From the NCBI GenBank assembly GCA_016787565.1, contig JAEUUG010000013.1, positions 1-64,000 on the forward strand: a stretch of 64,000 nt of DNA, written 5' to 3'. Shown here one piece after another: positions 9,032 through 18,284 of the stretch (position 1 is the first letter of the stretch; the number at the start of each line of letters is the position of its first letter). The notes beneath the pieces are model-generated. The model made no database searches. It saw only the letters and a list, made by a program, of their open reading frames with translations, and had not been told where the DNA came from. The position numbers and the translations under genes were made by a program. The DNA is from Cyclobacteriaceae bacterium. GTDB taxonomy: Bacteria; Bacteroidota; Bacteroidia; Cytophagales; Cyclobacteriaceae.

Positions 9032-9923
9032 CAAAGCGGCATAATCTGAATTTCTTCACTAGTCTTTCTGCCTCATTCTCTTTTAAAAATGTGATATAGG
9101 ATAAAATCATCAGCAACGAAAATTCCGGAATACTTAACATCACTGCAATGCAAAGGTGAAATAAGATTCCTGTGACAAGGAATAGGATTCGGGTTTTGCG
9201 AAACCACACGAACACTACAAATCCCAATTCGAAAGTTATAGTAAACCATGAAACCACTAGGTTAATCCATTCTTGTCCTTGCAGGAAAGTGAGATAAGAT
9301 GGGAACAATATGTCAAAATGGGTAACATAATCAATCGCCTCTCCGGAACGCCAGATCGGGCTCATGACTTTATCTGCCCCCGATACAAAATAGATGATGA
9401 CAACCTGCATCTGGCAAGCCAACCATCCCAGATTCGCAATTACATTTTGTCCTGCATGAAGGATTTTATTCTCAAAGCCTGGATAAGCAATCATAAAAAC
9501 AGACCAGAAAGCGAGTACATAAAGTAAAATGTCTGAGCCATTAGCCAATGGAAGTGTTATGAGATAGAAATTAAATGATATCCAACAGAAAACTATCAAC
9601 AGAAAATACCTTGGCCTTAAGAGAAAAATGACAGCAAAAAGCAATAGCGCCAGACCAAAAAATAAGTCAATGCTAAACACTGCAACTATTTTTGGCGCCA
9701 ATAGCAGTTTTCCTTTTACTGTAGTTGGAACATGTTGATTGTAATGTTGTCCAATCAATCTCATAGCTGGCCAAAGCACCAATAGCTTTAAGATGGCATA
9801 GAGATTCAACGCCTTAATAAAAAGTAATGTTCCTAACGGATGATGAATACCATCCGCCAAGCGATTAACAGAATCACAAAGAATGACGTTACCGCGTGAT
9901 GCCATGGGGATGATAGCAAACAT
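9024..9923 (-). CDS. HTTM-like polytopic membrane protein
   Basis: A 299-residue, very hydrophobic protein with about seven or eight membrane segments. The layout (LLVLWPAMRLIGQHYN, NLGWLACQMQVVIIYFVSGA, DKVMSPIWRSGEAIDYV, and a C-terminal ILFHLCIAVMLSIPEFSLLM) is that of HTTM-domain proteins, a family related to vitamin K-dependent gamma-carboxylase. The enzymatic role of bacterial members is mostly unknown. The start overlaps the upstream gene by 35 bases (17 if the second Met at 9905 is used). Its 3' end overlaps the convergent lipoprotein gene by 8 bases. Confidence 0.65.
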   Translation of the reverse strand: MFAIIPMASRGNVILCDSVNRLADGIHHPLGTLLFIKALNLYAILKLLVLWPAMRLIGQHYNQHVPTTVKGKLLLAPKIVAVFSIDLFFGLALLLFAVIFLLRPRYFLLIVFCWISFNFYLITLPLANGSDILLYVLAFWSVFMIAYPGFENKILHAGQNVIANLGWLACQMQVVIIYFVSGADKVMSPIWRSGEAIDYVTHFDILFPSYLTFLQGQEWINLVVSWFTITFELGFVVFVWFRKTRILFLVTGILFHLCIAVMLSIPEFSLLMILSYITFLKENEAERLVKKFRLCRFVN

Positions 9924-10440
9924 TAAAAGCTGTATCTAAAGCATATGCTTTTGAGCCGGAGTTATAAGCTTTCACAACATAAATCAAGCGAATGGAGTCA
10001 GGGGAATCACCCTCAAAATAGATATCCTGTATAAATCCATTCAGAGAACGAAACACAGACGAAGTAGAAACAATATCAAAATTTTCTTTTTGAAGGGCTT
10101 GAGAAACTTTCCGTGCAGTATACCTTTCAAAATCACTGAACTTAAGTGCTTTGTACCGCAATGGATTGGTAGTATACTGTTGGAAATTTTTCGATCCATA
10201 GTCTACCGGAGCAGACCACTGTTCATTTCGTCTAGAAAGAATATAAAGGTGAGCTGATGCTTTTATCCGATCCTCATTAAAAAATGGTCCCAATAGAAAA
10301 ATCCCGCTATAAACCTTTCTTACTAAACCGGAAGATGTTGGTGGCGATGAGAAGTAATAAAAGATGCAGCCGGAAAGGTGAATGACAAATAGAAACAGGC
10401 CAGTTATTACCAGAAAGTTTTTAGTTGTGGCTTCTTTCAC
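9889..10440 (-). CDS. Membrane-anchored protein of unknown function paired with HTTM gene
   Basis: The 183-residue product has one N-terminal hydrophobic segment (FLVITGLFLFVIHLSGCIFY) and a soluble remainder (FERYTARKVSQALQKENFDI, DSIRLIYVVKAYNSGSK). A Cys at about 25 could be a lipobox, but hydrophobic residues follow it, so a plain membrane anchor is as likely. I do not recognise the family. It overlaps the HTTM-like gene, so the two are probably one functional unit. It is 23 bases downstream of the GH57 gene and may be transcribed from the glycogen operon. Confidence 0.6.
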   Translation of the reverse strand: MKEATTKNFLVITGLFLFVIHLSGCIFYYFSSPPTSSGLVRKVYSGIFLLGPFFNEDRIKASAHLYILSRRNEQWSAPVDYGSKNFQQYTTNPLRYKALKFSDFERYTARKVSQALQKENFDIVSTSSVFRSLNGFIQDIYFEGDSPDSIRLIYVVKAYNSGSKAYALDTAFNVCYHPHGITR

Positions 10441-10463
10441 AAGGTGAAGGTTATATTATAACA

Positions 10464-12854
10464 TTAGTCAACTTTCACACCCAAATTGTCGCCCAATACA
10501 TTGAATTGCTTTATCCACTCTGCAGATTGGCCATCGTGTTTCTCATTTGAAATCTCAAAGTATAGATTTTGACTTTTATACAGATTAGGTTTCAAATTGA
10601 ACTTCACTAATAATGGAAAAAGTCTGTTTAGGCGTTCAATCCGCTTAAGGTTTAGTCCTTCAGAACTTATTCGCCTGAGCTCTTTAAATATACTTTCTCC
10701 AGCCAATCGTTCAACCTTAACTGCATCCTCTATTTTTAACTCCCACTTGGCCATTTCGCTCATAATACGCTCCACCAACCGAATATTTATTTTTTCTGAC
10801 AAGAAGCATTTAACCAGATCTGCATTCAGCACATACTCGAATGTAGTTTTGTATGCATTGGGAATTGGTATATCATTGTTCGCCAACCCAATAACCAAAG
10901 AATAATCCCGATTGTAGATTCTTCGTAAAGAATCTTCCAAATCATTCATACTTTGTTGCGTGATGAGATTGAATACCTTTCGCTTTTCATCGGTAAAAAG
11001 TTGCCAAATGGTGTACTTTTCCGGACCAAAATAGGTTTGCATTAATCCAATAACATCGCCAAGCCTACCCTCTTCAAAAGCATTGACCATGCGCACCTGC
11101 ATGCTGGCAAATATATCGGATTCCATATCCAATGAAATATTACCAATAATGTTATGCTTACCCATGTACACAACAGCAAATGCAAACTTCTTTTCTGATC
11201 GCGTAACATTCGATTGAACGTTGGTGACTCCTAAAACAAGTTTTTGCTCGCCCGCTTCCTTACGCAAAAAGACATCGTTTGACGTGGTGTAGTTAAACAC
11301 AGGGAAGGATTCTGGGTCTTCTTCGAAAAGGGAGGAAACTGCGTAGTGCATACCCACCCGCTGCAGATTCGTTTTAGCAGGCAACACAAATTTAGCATAG
11401 GCCTGAGCCGCAGTGCTTAATGTAGGTACATTACTAGGTGCCTGCTCCAGTCGTTTCAGAAATTCTTCTTCGAGGTTTATTTCTGCAATCTGGCTTACCA
11501 ATTGCATGGCCCGGCAGGCATATTGCATGATCTGTGTAGTTTCAATTCCTGAGACCTCATCAAAGAACCATCCGCAACTGGTATACATCAGCATGGCATT
11601 TCGCTGTACCTCCATCAGGCGTAAAACCTGGTTCGGCTGTACTTGTGTTCGGCAATGATCTTTGAGAAATTTACGAATGGTCTCATCGTCACGGGTGAGA
11701 ATAACATTTATATAATCTTCGCGTGCCGCCCATACATCCTTTAAAAATAAAGATCCTTGCTGTTCGTAAATTTTAATAAGCTCATCCCGCAGCCAATCTA
11801 AAGATTCCCGCAGCGGCTTTCGCCATTGTTGGTTCCAATCCGGTTTGCCGCCCGTATTGCAGCCGCAATCACTCCGCCAACGCTCAACACCATGAACACA
11901 ACTCCATGAACTGTCTTCATGAATCGTTGCTTCATATTGTGGTGGAAATTTGGCAAGGAACTCAGCATAGTTTGTCAGGCGTGAATTTTTGTTTCGTTCG
12001 ATATAATCTAAACAGAAGGCAAGTGCCATGTCACCATGCTTGTGATGATGTCCGTATGTCTCACCATCGGTAGCTACATGAACAAGTTGAGGTTCTTCTG
12101 ATTTTTTATTTAACGAATCAACCAATCGGTCTGCAAATTTTTTTCCATCGTTCAGCAAACCATTAAAAGCAACGGCTTGTGAAATATCCCCATCATAAAA
12201 GAAGAGTGATATAGTCTTGCCAGAGGGTAATGTGTACCGATAGGGTCGTTTGGTGTCAATGGCTGAACTGGTGGTGGTAGTCCAGGCTTCATCGCCAATC
12301 TTCCGAAAGGCCTTGGCTTGTCGAGGTGCCAGTATGGTAAATTTAATGTTATGCTTGGCGAGCAACTCAAGAGTCTCCACATCAACAGCCGTCTCGGCTA
12401 ACCACATTCCTTCTGGCAGGCGGTTAAAGCGGTGTACAAAATCACGGATACCCCAACTAATTTGAGTCTCCTTGTCGCGGCTGTTTGCAAGCGGCATGAT
12501 GATGTGGTTGAACACCTGGGCAATAGCCGATCCATGTCCTCCAAAATGCTTGATGCTTTCTTTATCAGCCTCGAGTATAGCCTGGTAGGTCTCCTGATCA
12601 TAAAGTTCAAGCCACGACAACAATGTGGGACCAAAATTGAAACTGATTCGCGAATAATTATTCAGAATATTCTTAATTACCCCGCTATCGTTCAAAATTC
12701 GAGATGCAGCATTCGGCCCGTAACATTCGGCTGTTATGCGTTCATTCCAATCGTGGTATGGGTGTGCCGAATCTTGTACCTCAATAACTTCCAACCAGGC
12801 GTTTTCACGGGGAGGTTGATAAAAATGCCCGTGTATACAAATGTACTTTTCCAC
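10464..12854 (-). CDS. Glycoside hydrolase family 57 protein with DUF3536
   Basis: A 796-residue cytoplasmic protein. The N-terminal GH57 (beta/alpha)7 barrel begins YICIHGHFYQPPRENAWLEV. It shows the probable nucleophile Glu in MWLAETAVDVE and the probable acid/base Asp in HVATDGETYGHHHKHGDM. The C-terminal half, from about residue 480, is DUF3536-like. GH57 enzymes act on alpha-glucans as amylases, 4-alpha-glucanotransferases, branching enzymes or amylopullulanases; DUF3536 members are poorly characterised, so the exact reaction is open. It is the last enzyme gene of the glgE-treS/mak-glgB run, which suggests a job in glycogen remodelling or in releasing maltose. Confidence 0.88.
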   Translation of the reverse strand: MEKYICIHGHFYQPPRENAWLEVIEVQDSAHPYHDWNERITAECYGPNAASRILNDSGVIKNILNNYSRISFNFGPTLLSWLELYDQETYQAILEADKESIKHFGGHGSAIAQVFNHIIMPLANSRDKETQISWGIRDFVHRFNRLPEGMWLAETAVDVETLELLAKHNIKFTILAPRQAKAFRKIGDEAWTTTTSSAIDTKRPYRYTLPSGKTISLFFYDGDISQAVAFNGLLNDGKKFADRLVDSLNKKSEEPQLVHVATDGETYGHHHKHGDMALAFCLDYIERNKNSRLTNYAEFLAKFPPQYEATIHEDSSWSCVHGVERWRSDCGCNTGGKPDWNQQWRKPLRESLDWLRDELIKIYEQQGSLFLKDVWAAREDYINVILTRDDETIRKFLKDHCRTQVQPNQVLRLMEVQRNAMLMYTSCGWFFDEVSGIETTQIMQYACRAMQLVSQIAEINLEEEFLKRLEQAPSNVPTLSTAAQAYAKFVLPAKTNLQRVGMHYAVSSLFEEDPESFPVFNYTTSNDVFLRKEAGEQKLVLGVTNVQSNVTRSEKKFAFAVVYMGKHNIIGNISLDMESDIFASMQVRMVNAFEEGRLGDVIGLMQTYFGPEKYTIWQLFTDEKRKVFNLITQQSMNDLEDSLRRIYNRDYSLVIGLANNDIPIPNAYKTTFEYVLNADLVKCFLSEKINIRLVERIMSEMAKWELKIEDAVKVERLAGESIFKELRRISSEGLNLKRIERLNRLFPLLVKFNLKPNLYKSQNLYFEISNEKHDGQSAEWIKQFNVLGDNLGVKVD

Positions 12855-12935
12855 TGTTCTATGCGCTTAATGATTATTACTGTGTTCTTGTTTCAATGGC
12901 TGTTGTCTGGTTGTGGAATAAATTGTATTCAGAAA

Positions 12936-14903
12936 TCAGGATGTTTCCAGTTCAAATTCAGTTACTTCTTTTTCCAGCTTTAACACTGAAATAGCTAATG
13001 GCGGCAATGTCAGCGATAGAGAATAATCTCTTCCATGATACTTAACAGGAGATGTTGTAAGCAGTCCATGATTCATAGCTCCACTTCCATTGTATTTCAA
13101 ATCATCGGAATTAAAAACCTCCTTCCACTGTCCGCGATACGGAACCCCTACCCTGTAATGCCCTCGTGTTTCAGGTGTAAAGTTGCAAACCACAATCAAC
13201 ATATCTTCTTTCTGATCAGACTCACGCTGAAACGCGATAACACTATTTTCGCGATCAGCATAATCGATCCATTGAAAGCCCCGTTGGTCAAAAGCAAAAT
13301 GGTAAAGAGCTGGTTCTGTTTTATAAAACTGATTAAGGTCTTTGATAAGTTTTGAAACACCACTGTGGTAGCCATAATCGAGCAGATGCCAATCCAGGCT
13401 CTTCTCGTGATTCCATTCAGCTGATTGTCCAAACTCTCCACCCATGAATAACAATTTTGTACCAGGGTGCATAAACATATAACCAAACATCAACCGAAGA
13501 TTGGCAAACTTACGCCACTCATCGCCTTGCATACGCCCGAGTAGTGAACCTTTCCCATGAACAACTTCATCGTGCGAAAGCGGCAACATGAAGTTCTCGG
13601 TAAAGGCATACATGATGCTGAAAGTAATTTCATTCTGATGATATTTCCGGTGCACCGGTTCAAGCTGAAAATAGTGAAGGGTGTCGTGCATCCAGCCCAT
13701 CATCCATTTTTGTCCGAAACCAAGTCCACCAAGGTAGGTGGGTTTTGAAACACCAGTCCAGGACGTTGACTCTTCCGCAATGGTAACAACATCAGGGAAT
13801 TGACTATAAACCACTTCATTCATTTCTTTTAAGAAGGTAATGGCTTCAATGTTTTCGTTGCCTCCATATTGGTTGGGTATCCACTCTCCTGCTTTCCGCG
13901 AGTAATCAAGATAAAGCATTGACGCTACAGCATCCACCCGAAGGCCATCTATATGAAACCGATCAAGCCAAAATACTGCGTTACTGATTAAGAATGACCG
14001 GACTTCATTTCTTCCGTAATTATAGATGTAGCTTTTCCAATCCGGATGAAAACCTTTACGGGGATCTGCATGCTCGTAGAGATTAGTGCCATCGAAATTA
14101 TACAATCCATGTGCATCGCCCGGAAAGTGCGAAGGAACCCAATCCATAATCACACCGATTCCAGCTGCGTGAAAACTATCTACGAGGTACATGAAGTCTT
14201 CAGGACTTCCATAACGGCTGGTTGGTGCGAAATAACCCGTTAGCTGATATCCCCATGATCCATAAAACGGATGCTCCATCAATGGAAGAAATTCTATATG
14301 TGTAAAGCCAAGGTCTTTAACATACGCTACAAGTTCCTGCGCCATTTCAGGATACGTCAACGACCTGTTTTCATCAATCTTTCTTCGCCAGGAACCAAAA
14401 TGCACTTCATATACAGAATATGGTTTTGGTTTACCCACCTGGCTCTTTCGTTCCGTTAACCAGGCAGCATCTTTCCAATCGTATTTCGGTTCCCAAACGA
14501 TGGAAGCAGTCTTAGGTGCCTGCTCGCAGTATAAAGCAAATGGATCTGCTTTTTCTAAATACTCACCGGTGTTGGAGTGAATAGCATATTTATAGGCTTC
14601 ACCTGTTTTAATGTGTGGAAAGAAACCCTCCCAAATTCCAGACTCATCCCAACGCGGATTAAGTTTATCCTGCCCATCTTTCCAAATATTAAAATTTCCG
14701 ATAACCGAAACTGCACGGGCATTAGGAGCCCATACAGCAAAGTAGGTTCCTGCAGTTCCGCTAAACGTAACCGCGTGAGCACCTAACTTTTCATATAATT
14801 TAAAATGCTTACCTGTGCGAAAAAGATGAATATCAAAATCAGTCAATAGACTATTTGAATCTGATTTCTCAACGCCTGGCTTTGGTACTGATTTTTTAGC
14901 CAT
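12936..14903 (-). CDS. glgB: 1,4-alpha-glucan branching enzyme
   Basis: The enzyme cuts alpha-1,4 chains and re-attaches them as alpha-1,6 branches. The 655-residue protein has an N-terminal CBM48 domain ([20 protein letters not shown]) and a GH13 barrel. The nucleophile Asp is in [13 protein letters not shown], the Glu acid/base in [12 protein letters not shown] and the third Asp in [15 protein letters not shown]. An all-beta domain closes the protein ([20 protein letters not shown]). It is slightly shorter than E. coli GlgB, which has an extra N-terminal domain. It lies between the treS/maltokinase fusion and the GH57 gene in the same direction, completing the GlgE route. No glgA or glgC is in the window. 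Confidence 0.95.
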   Translation of the reverse strand: MAKKSVPKPGVEKSDSNSLLTDFDIHLFRTGKHFKLYEKLGAHAVTFSGTAGTYFAVWAPNARAVSVIGNFNIWKDGQDKLNPRWDESGIWEGFFPHIKTGEAYKYAIHSNTGEYLEKADPFALYCEQAPKTASIVWEPKYDWKDAAWLTERKSQVGKPKPYSVYEVHFGSWRRKIDENRSLTYPEMAQELVAYVKDLGFTHIEFLPLMEHPFYGSWGYQLTGYFAPTSRYGSPEDFMYLVDSFHAAGIGVIMDWVPSHFPGDAHGLYNFDGTNLYEHADPRKGFHPDWKSYIYNYGRNEVRSFLISNAVFWLDRFHIDGLRVDAVASMLYLDYSRKAGEWIPNQYGGNENIEAITFLKEMNEVVYSQFPDVVTIAEESTSWTGVSKPTYLGGLGFGQKWMMGWMHDTLHYFQLEPVHRKYHQNEITFSIMYAFTENFMLPLSHDEVVHGKGSLLGRMQGDEWRKFANLRLMFGYMFMHPGTKLLFMGGEFGQSAEWNHEKSLDWHLLDYGYHSGVSKLIKDLNQFYKTEPALYHFAFDQRGFQWIDYADRENSVIAFQRESDQKEDMLIVVCNFTPETRGHYRVGVPYRGQWKEVFNSDDLKYNGSGAMNHGLLTTSPVKYHGRDYSLSLTLPPLAISVLKLEKEVTEFELETS

Positions 14904-14931
14904 CTGTATAAAGGTTTAAATGTTAACATGC

Positions 14932-14946
14932 CGGTGAAGTTCACCG
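14932..14946. promoter_or_regulatory. Perfect 7-1-7 inverted repeat between treS/mak and glgB
   Basis: CGGTGAA-G-TTCACCG fills most of the 45-base gap between the treS/maltokinase stop and the glgB start. It could act in RNA as a processing or attenuation hairpin, or in DNA as an operator. There is no T-run directly after it on the coding strand. Confidence 0.35.
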
Positions 14947-14948
14947 TC

Positions 14949-17900
14949 CTATTTTTTCTTCTTATCTTCTTTCTGCTGAATATACCGATTTACCAGATAA
15001 TGAAGACCACGCAATGGAATTATCGTCCAATCCGGGCGACCGTTTAACTCATAGCCCAGCTCATAGATTGCCTTTTCGATAAGGAATGTTCGGATCAAGA
15101 TATCGTATTCTTCCGGAAGCTTATTACCCATTCCGATACGCTCCATGTAGGCTCCCAGGTAGAATCGGCTAACATAATGCTGCCATTGTTCAGCTGCTTG
15201 TTCAAGAAAATCCAAATCACGGTCACGGTAGTTCTCATTCAACAATAACTTTCCAAATGCAGCATAGTGAAATGATCGCATCATACCGGCCACATCTTTC
15301 ATCGCATTCTTCTTCAGTCTTCGCTCACTAAATGAAAATCCGGGTTCTCCTTCAAAATCAATAATCACAAAATCCTTTCCGGTAAACAGTACCTGACCAA
15401 GGTGAAAATCACCGTGTATTCTAATTTTTGTTGCTGCTATTCTGGTTTGATACACCTCACCAAAAGATTCGAGAATAGCTGACTCCATGGCCAATACTTT
15501 ATGCGCAAGGTCCTGTGCCTCGGGCGATAACTTTTGCATGGAGCTTTCCAGTAGATTAAACCGATCGCGCAATAATTTTCGAAGCGATGAATAGAGCGAT
15601 CGCTGATAATTGGCTGTAAAGTTCTCCGGTGCGAAAGCCGGATCGGATGTATCAGAAGTCAGGGCCAGGTGCATCTCCGCTGTTCGTTGCCCGAGCCGCA
15701 CAACACGCTCATAAAAGCCACGTCCAATAAATTCCTGAATAAGTTCTGGTGCATCTTCGAACTTAATTGCCGGATCGTTCACCAACTTTGGCAGTTTAAT
15801 ATTCTTAGCCTTTGTCATGACCCGTTCATAGTACCTGCCGACTGAGTCAACAGCCATGCCCCACGCATCTCCCTGATTCTCTACTTTTTGTTGCAGCAAC
15901 CCAAATACAATTGGTTTACCCTCGGCATCATGATATTCAATACTGCCTGCGTATTTCGGACTGTTTTGAAAAGTTGTGTGTTCAGAAAGGAATCGTACTA
16001 TCTCTAAATCAGGGTTAACTTCTTTCTCAAGTTTCCGATAAAACTTAAAGAAGTATTGATCATTGTAGATGATGGCTGTATTACTCTGATCGGCTTTCAG
16101 TATTTTAGAATCAACACCTTTTGACGTATCAATTTTAGCAAACACACTGGAGTTGAATTCTAACACTCCGCCTTCATCATCCTTCACCCGAACACTCTTG
16201 TCCATGCTGATAAACAAGAAGTCGCGGAAAACCCTATCGTAACTGCTGTCCATGATAAACCCTGCTGTTCCTTGTATCTCTGCGCGGCAAACTACACTTT
16301 GCACGGTGTATTCCACACGCTCCAGAATACTATCAGAAGGAACGAATGTTAAGGGCAAAAAATACAATTCGGGTAAGCGTTGCACATAGTGCACCTCAAT
16401 CACCGTGAGGAAGTGTGTGTCACCATCAACCTTTAAGGGTATCGTTTTATGAACAGCGATTTTACTCACCACCTTTGCTTTGCCGCCAAACCATCGACAC
16501 TTTTTCATAAAAGGTGGAAGCATTTTGCGCTCGAAGGTTCGCACTTCATTATAGTTGTCGAACAATCGCTCCCACGAAATATCTGTTTTTAATAAAGGAA
16601 GTTCTCCGCTGGCTTCCGACTTTTCCTTTCGCTCAGCGGCATCCACCTGGAACCAGAAATATCCATACGGACCAATTGTAATGGCATAGTCACCATCGCG
16701 CACACTCATAAAACGATTCTGACTAAATACCTCTGTAATATCACAATCTTTGTACTGAGCCAGGTTGAGTGTTGTAGCTTGTGAAAATTGTGACAGGTTG
16801 GCAACTACAATGATTCGCTGTTTTTCATACGAACGCGCAAATGATAAAACCTTTGCATTTGAGCTCTCAATAAAATGCATATCCCCACGGCCAAAAATAT
16901 TGAGGCGTTTGCGCATCGCCAATACATTCTTCATCCACCACAAGAGTGACGATGAATTTTCTTCCTGCGTATTCACATTAACCGATTCGTGCCGATAGAT
17001 CGGATCTGTAATGATGGGTAAAAACAACCGTTGAGGGTTAGCGGTGGAAAATCCTGCGTTGAGATTCATGTTCCATTGCATGGGCGTACGCACGCCAAAC
17101 CTATCACCAAGGTAAATGTTATCACCCATACCAATCTCATCACCATAGTAGAGAACCGGTGTTCCGGGCAAAGAGAATAAAATGGTATATAGCAATTCTA
17201 TTTTTCTGCGATCATTGTTGAGTAACGGAGCGAGCCTTCTGCGAATGCCGGAATGTACTTTCGTATGCGGGTCAGTAGCGTAGGCTTTGAAAAGGTAATC
17301 CTTCTCCTCTTCTGTTACCATTTCAAGCGCAAGCTCATCATGGTTTCGGAGAAAGAGCGCCCATTGACTGTTGGGTGGAGTATCAGGTGTTTGCTCCATG
17401 ATGTCGATAATCGGATAGCTGTCTTCCGTCCGCAATCCCAGGAACAAACGCGGCATCAACGGATAGTGAAAGTTCATGTGGCACTCTTCACCATTGCCAA
17501 AGTATGTAGCCGCATCTTCAGGCCACAGGTTTGCCTCAGCAATTAAAATTCTGTTCTTGTAATGCCTGTCAATATGCGTTCGAAGACGCTTTACGAATGT
17601 GTGGGTTTGCGGAAGGTTCTCACAACTCGTTCCTTCCTCTTCAAACAAGAACGGGACGGAGGCTAACCTAAACCCATCAACACCTATTTTCATCCAGAAG
17701 TCGATGATCTTAATCATCTCCATCTGTACTTCCGGGTTTTCAAAATTCAATTCAGGTTGATGTCGGTAAAACCGGTGCCAGAAGTATGCTTTGGCTTCTG
17801 CATCATACGACCAGTTTGATGCTTCTTCGGTAAATATCACCCGAGCCTCTTTGTACTTGTTTGGCGTGTCGCTCCACACATAGAACTCGCGGTAACGCGT

Positions 17901-18281
17901 TCCCGGTTTTGCCTTTTTTGAACGCTTAAACCATGGATGTTGATCGGAAGTATGATTCATGATCAACTCCGTAATCACGCGGATATTTCTTCGGTGTGCT
18001 TCCTTCAGAAAAAACTTAAAATCAGAGAGGTCGCCATAATCGGGATGTACATCGCAATGATCCACTACATCAAACCCGTCATCCTTTAACGGTGAAGCGT
18101 AAAAAGGAAGTAGCCAGATGGTGTTCACACCGAGGTCTTCGAGATAGTCCAGCTTTTGGACCAGCCCTGGAAAATCACCAATGCCATCGCCATTGCTATC
18201 GAAAAAAGCACGCACGTGTAATTCGTATATGATGGCATCTTTAAACCAAAGCGGGTCAGTATTTTTTAGCGGTGCACTCAT
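14949..18281 (-). CDS. treS: Trehalose synthase-maltokinase fusion with substituted TreS nucleophile
   Basis: This 1110-residue fusion has a trehalose synthase-like GH13 domain (about 1-560) and a maltokinase domain (about 570-1105). TreS isomerises trehalose and maltose; maltokinase makes maltose 1-phosphate for GlgE. The kinase looks intact, with IRIHGDFHLGQVL and FVIIDFEGEPGFSFSERR. In the TreS half the acid/base Glu249 (LIAEANLWPED) and third Asp315 (LRNHDELALEM) are present. The nucleophile motif, normally GFRLDAVPYL, reads GFRLASVPFL: residue 207 (bases 17661-17663) is Ala, codon GCC. The 207-249 spacing of 42 matches characterised TreS. Other TreS blocks are also diverged (DDGFDVVDH, GDRFGVRTPMQW). 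The TreS half may therefore be inactive or altered, leaving maltokinase as the main function. Three bases separate it from glgE. Confidence 0.9.
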   Translation of the reverse strand: MSAPLKNTDPLWFKDAIIYELHVRAFFDSNGDGIGDFPGLVQKLDYLEDLGVNTIWLLPFYASPLKDDGFDVVDHCDVHPDYGDLSDFKFFLKEAHRRNIRVITELIMNHTSDQHPWFKRSKKAKPGTRYREFYVWSDTPNKYKEARVIFTEEASNWSYDAEAKAYFWHRFYRHQPELNFENPEVQMEMIKIIDFWMKIGVDGFRLASVPFLFEEEGTSCENLPQTHTFVKRLRTHIDRHYKNRILIAEANLWPEDAATYFGNGEECHMNFHYPLMPRLFLGLRTEDSYPIIDIMEQTPDTPPNSQWALFLRNHDELALEMVTEEEKDYLFKAYATDPHTKVHSGIRRRLAPLLNNDRRKIELLYTILFSLPGTPVLYYGDEIGMGDNIYLGDRFGVRTPMQWNMNLNAGFSTANPQRLFLPIITDPIYRHESVNVNTQEENSSSLLWWMKNVLAMRKRLNIFGRGDMHFIESSNAKVLSFARSYEKQRIIVVANLSQFSQATTLNLAQYKDCDITEVFSQNRFMSVRDGDYAITIGPYGYFWFQVDAAERKEKSEASGELPLLKTDISWERLFDNYNEVRTFERKMLPPFMKKCRWFGGKAKVVSKIAVHKTIPLKVDGDTHFLTVIEVHYVQRLPELYFLPLTFVPSDSILERVEYTVQSVVCRAEIQGTAGFIMDSSYDRVFRDFLFISMDKSVRVKDDEGGVLEFNSSVFAKIDTSKGVDSKILKADQSNTAIIYNDQYFFKFYRKLEKEVNPDLEIVRFLSEHTTFQNSPKYAGSIEYHDAEGKPIVFGLLQQKVENQGDAWGMAVDSVGRYYERVMTKAKNIKLPKLVNDPAIKFEDAPELIQEFIGRGFYERVVRLGQRTAEMHLALTSDTSDPAFAPENFTANYQRSLYSSLRKLLRDRFNLLESSMQKLSPEAQDLAHKVLAMESAILESFGEVYQTRIAATKIRIHGDFHLGQVLFTGKDFVIIDFEGEPGFSFSERRLKKNAMKDVAGMMRSFHYAAFGKLLLNENYRDRDLDFLEQAAEQWQHYVSRFYLGAYMERIGMGNKLPEEYDILIRTFLIEKAIYELGYELNGRPDWTIIPLRGLHYLVNRYIQQKEDKKKK

Positions 18282-18284
18282 GCG

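Noticed and set aside
12432..12983. 183-residue + strand frame across the GH57/glgB junction
   Set aside because: It is antisense to the N terminus of the GH57 gene and the C terminus of glgB, both with clear family motifs, and has no recognisable content itself.
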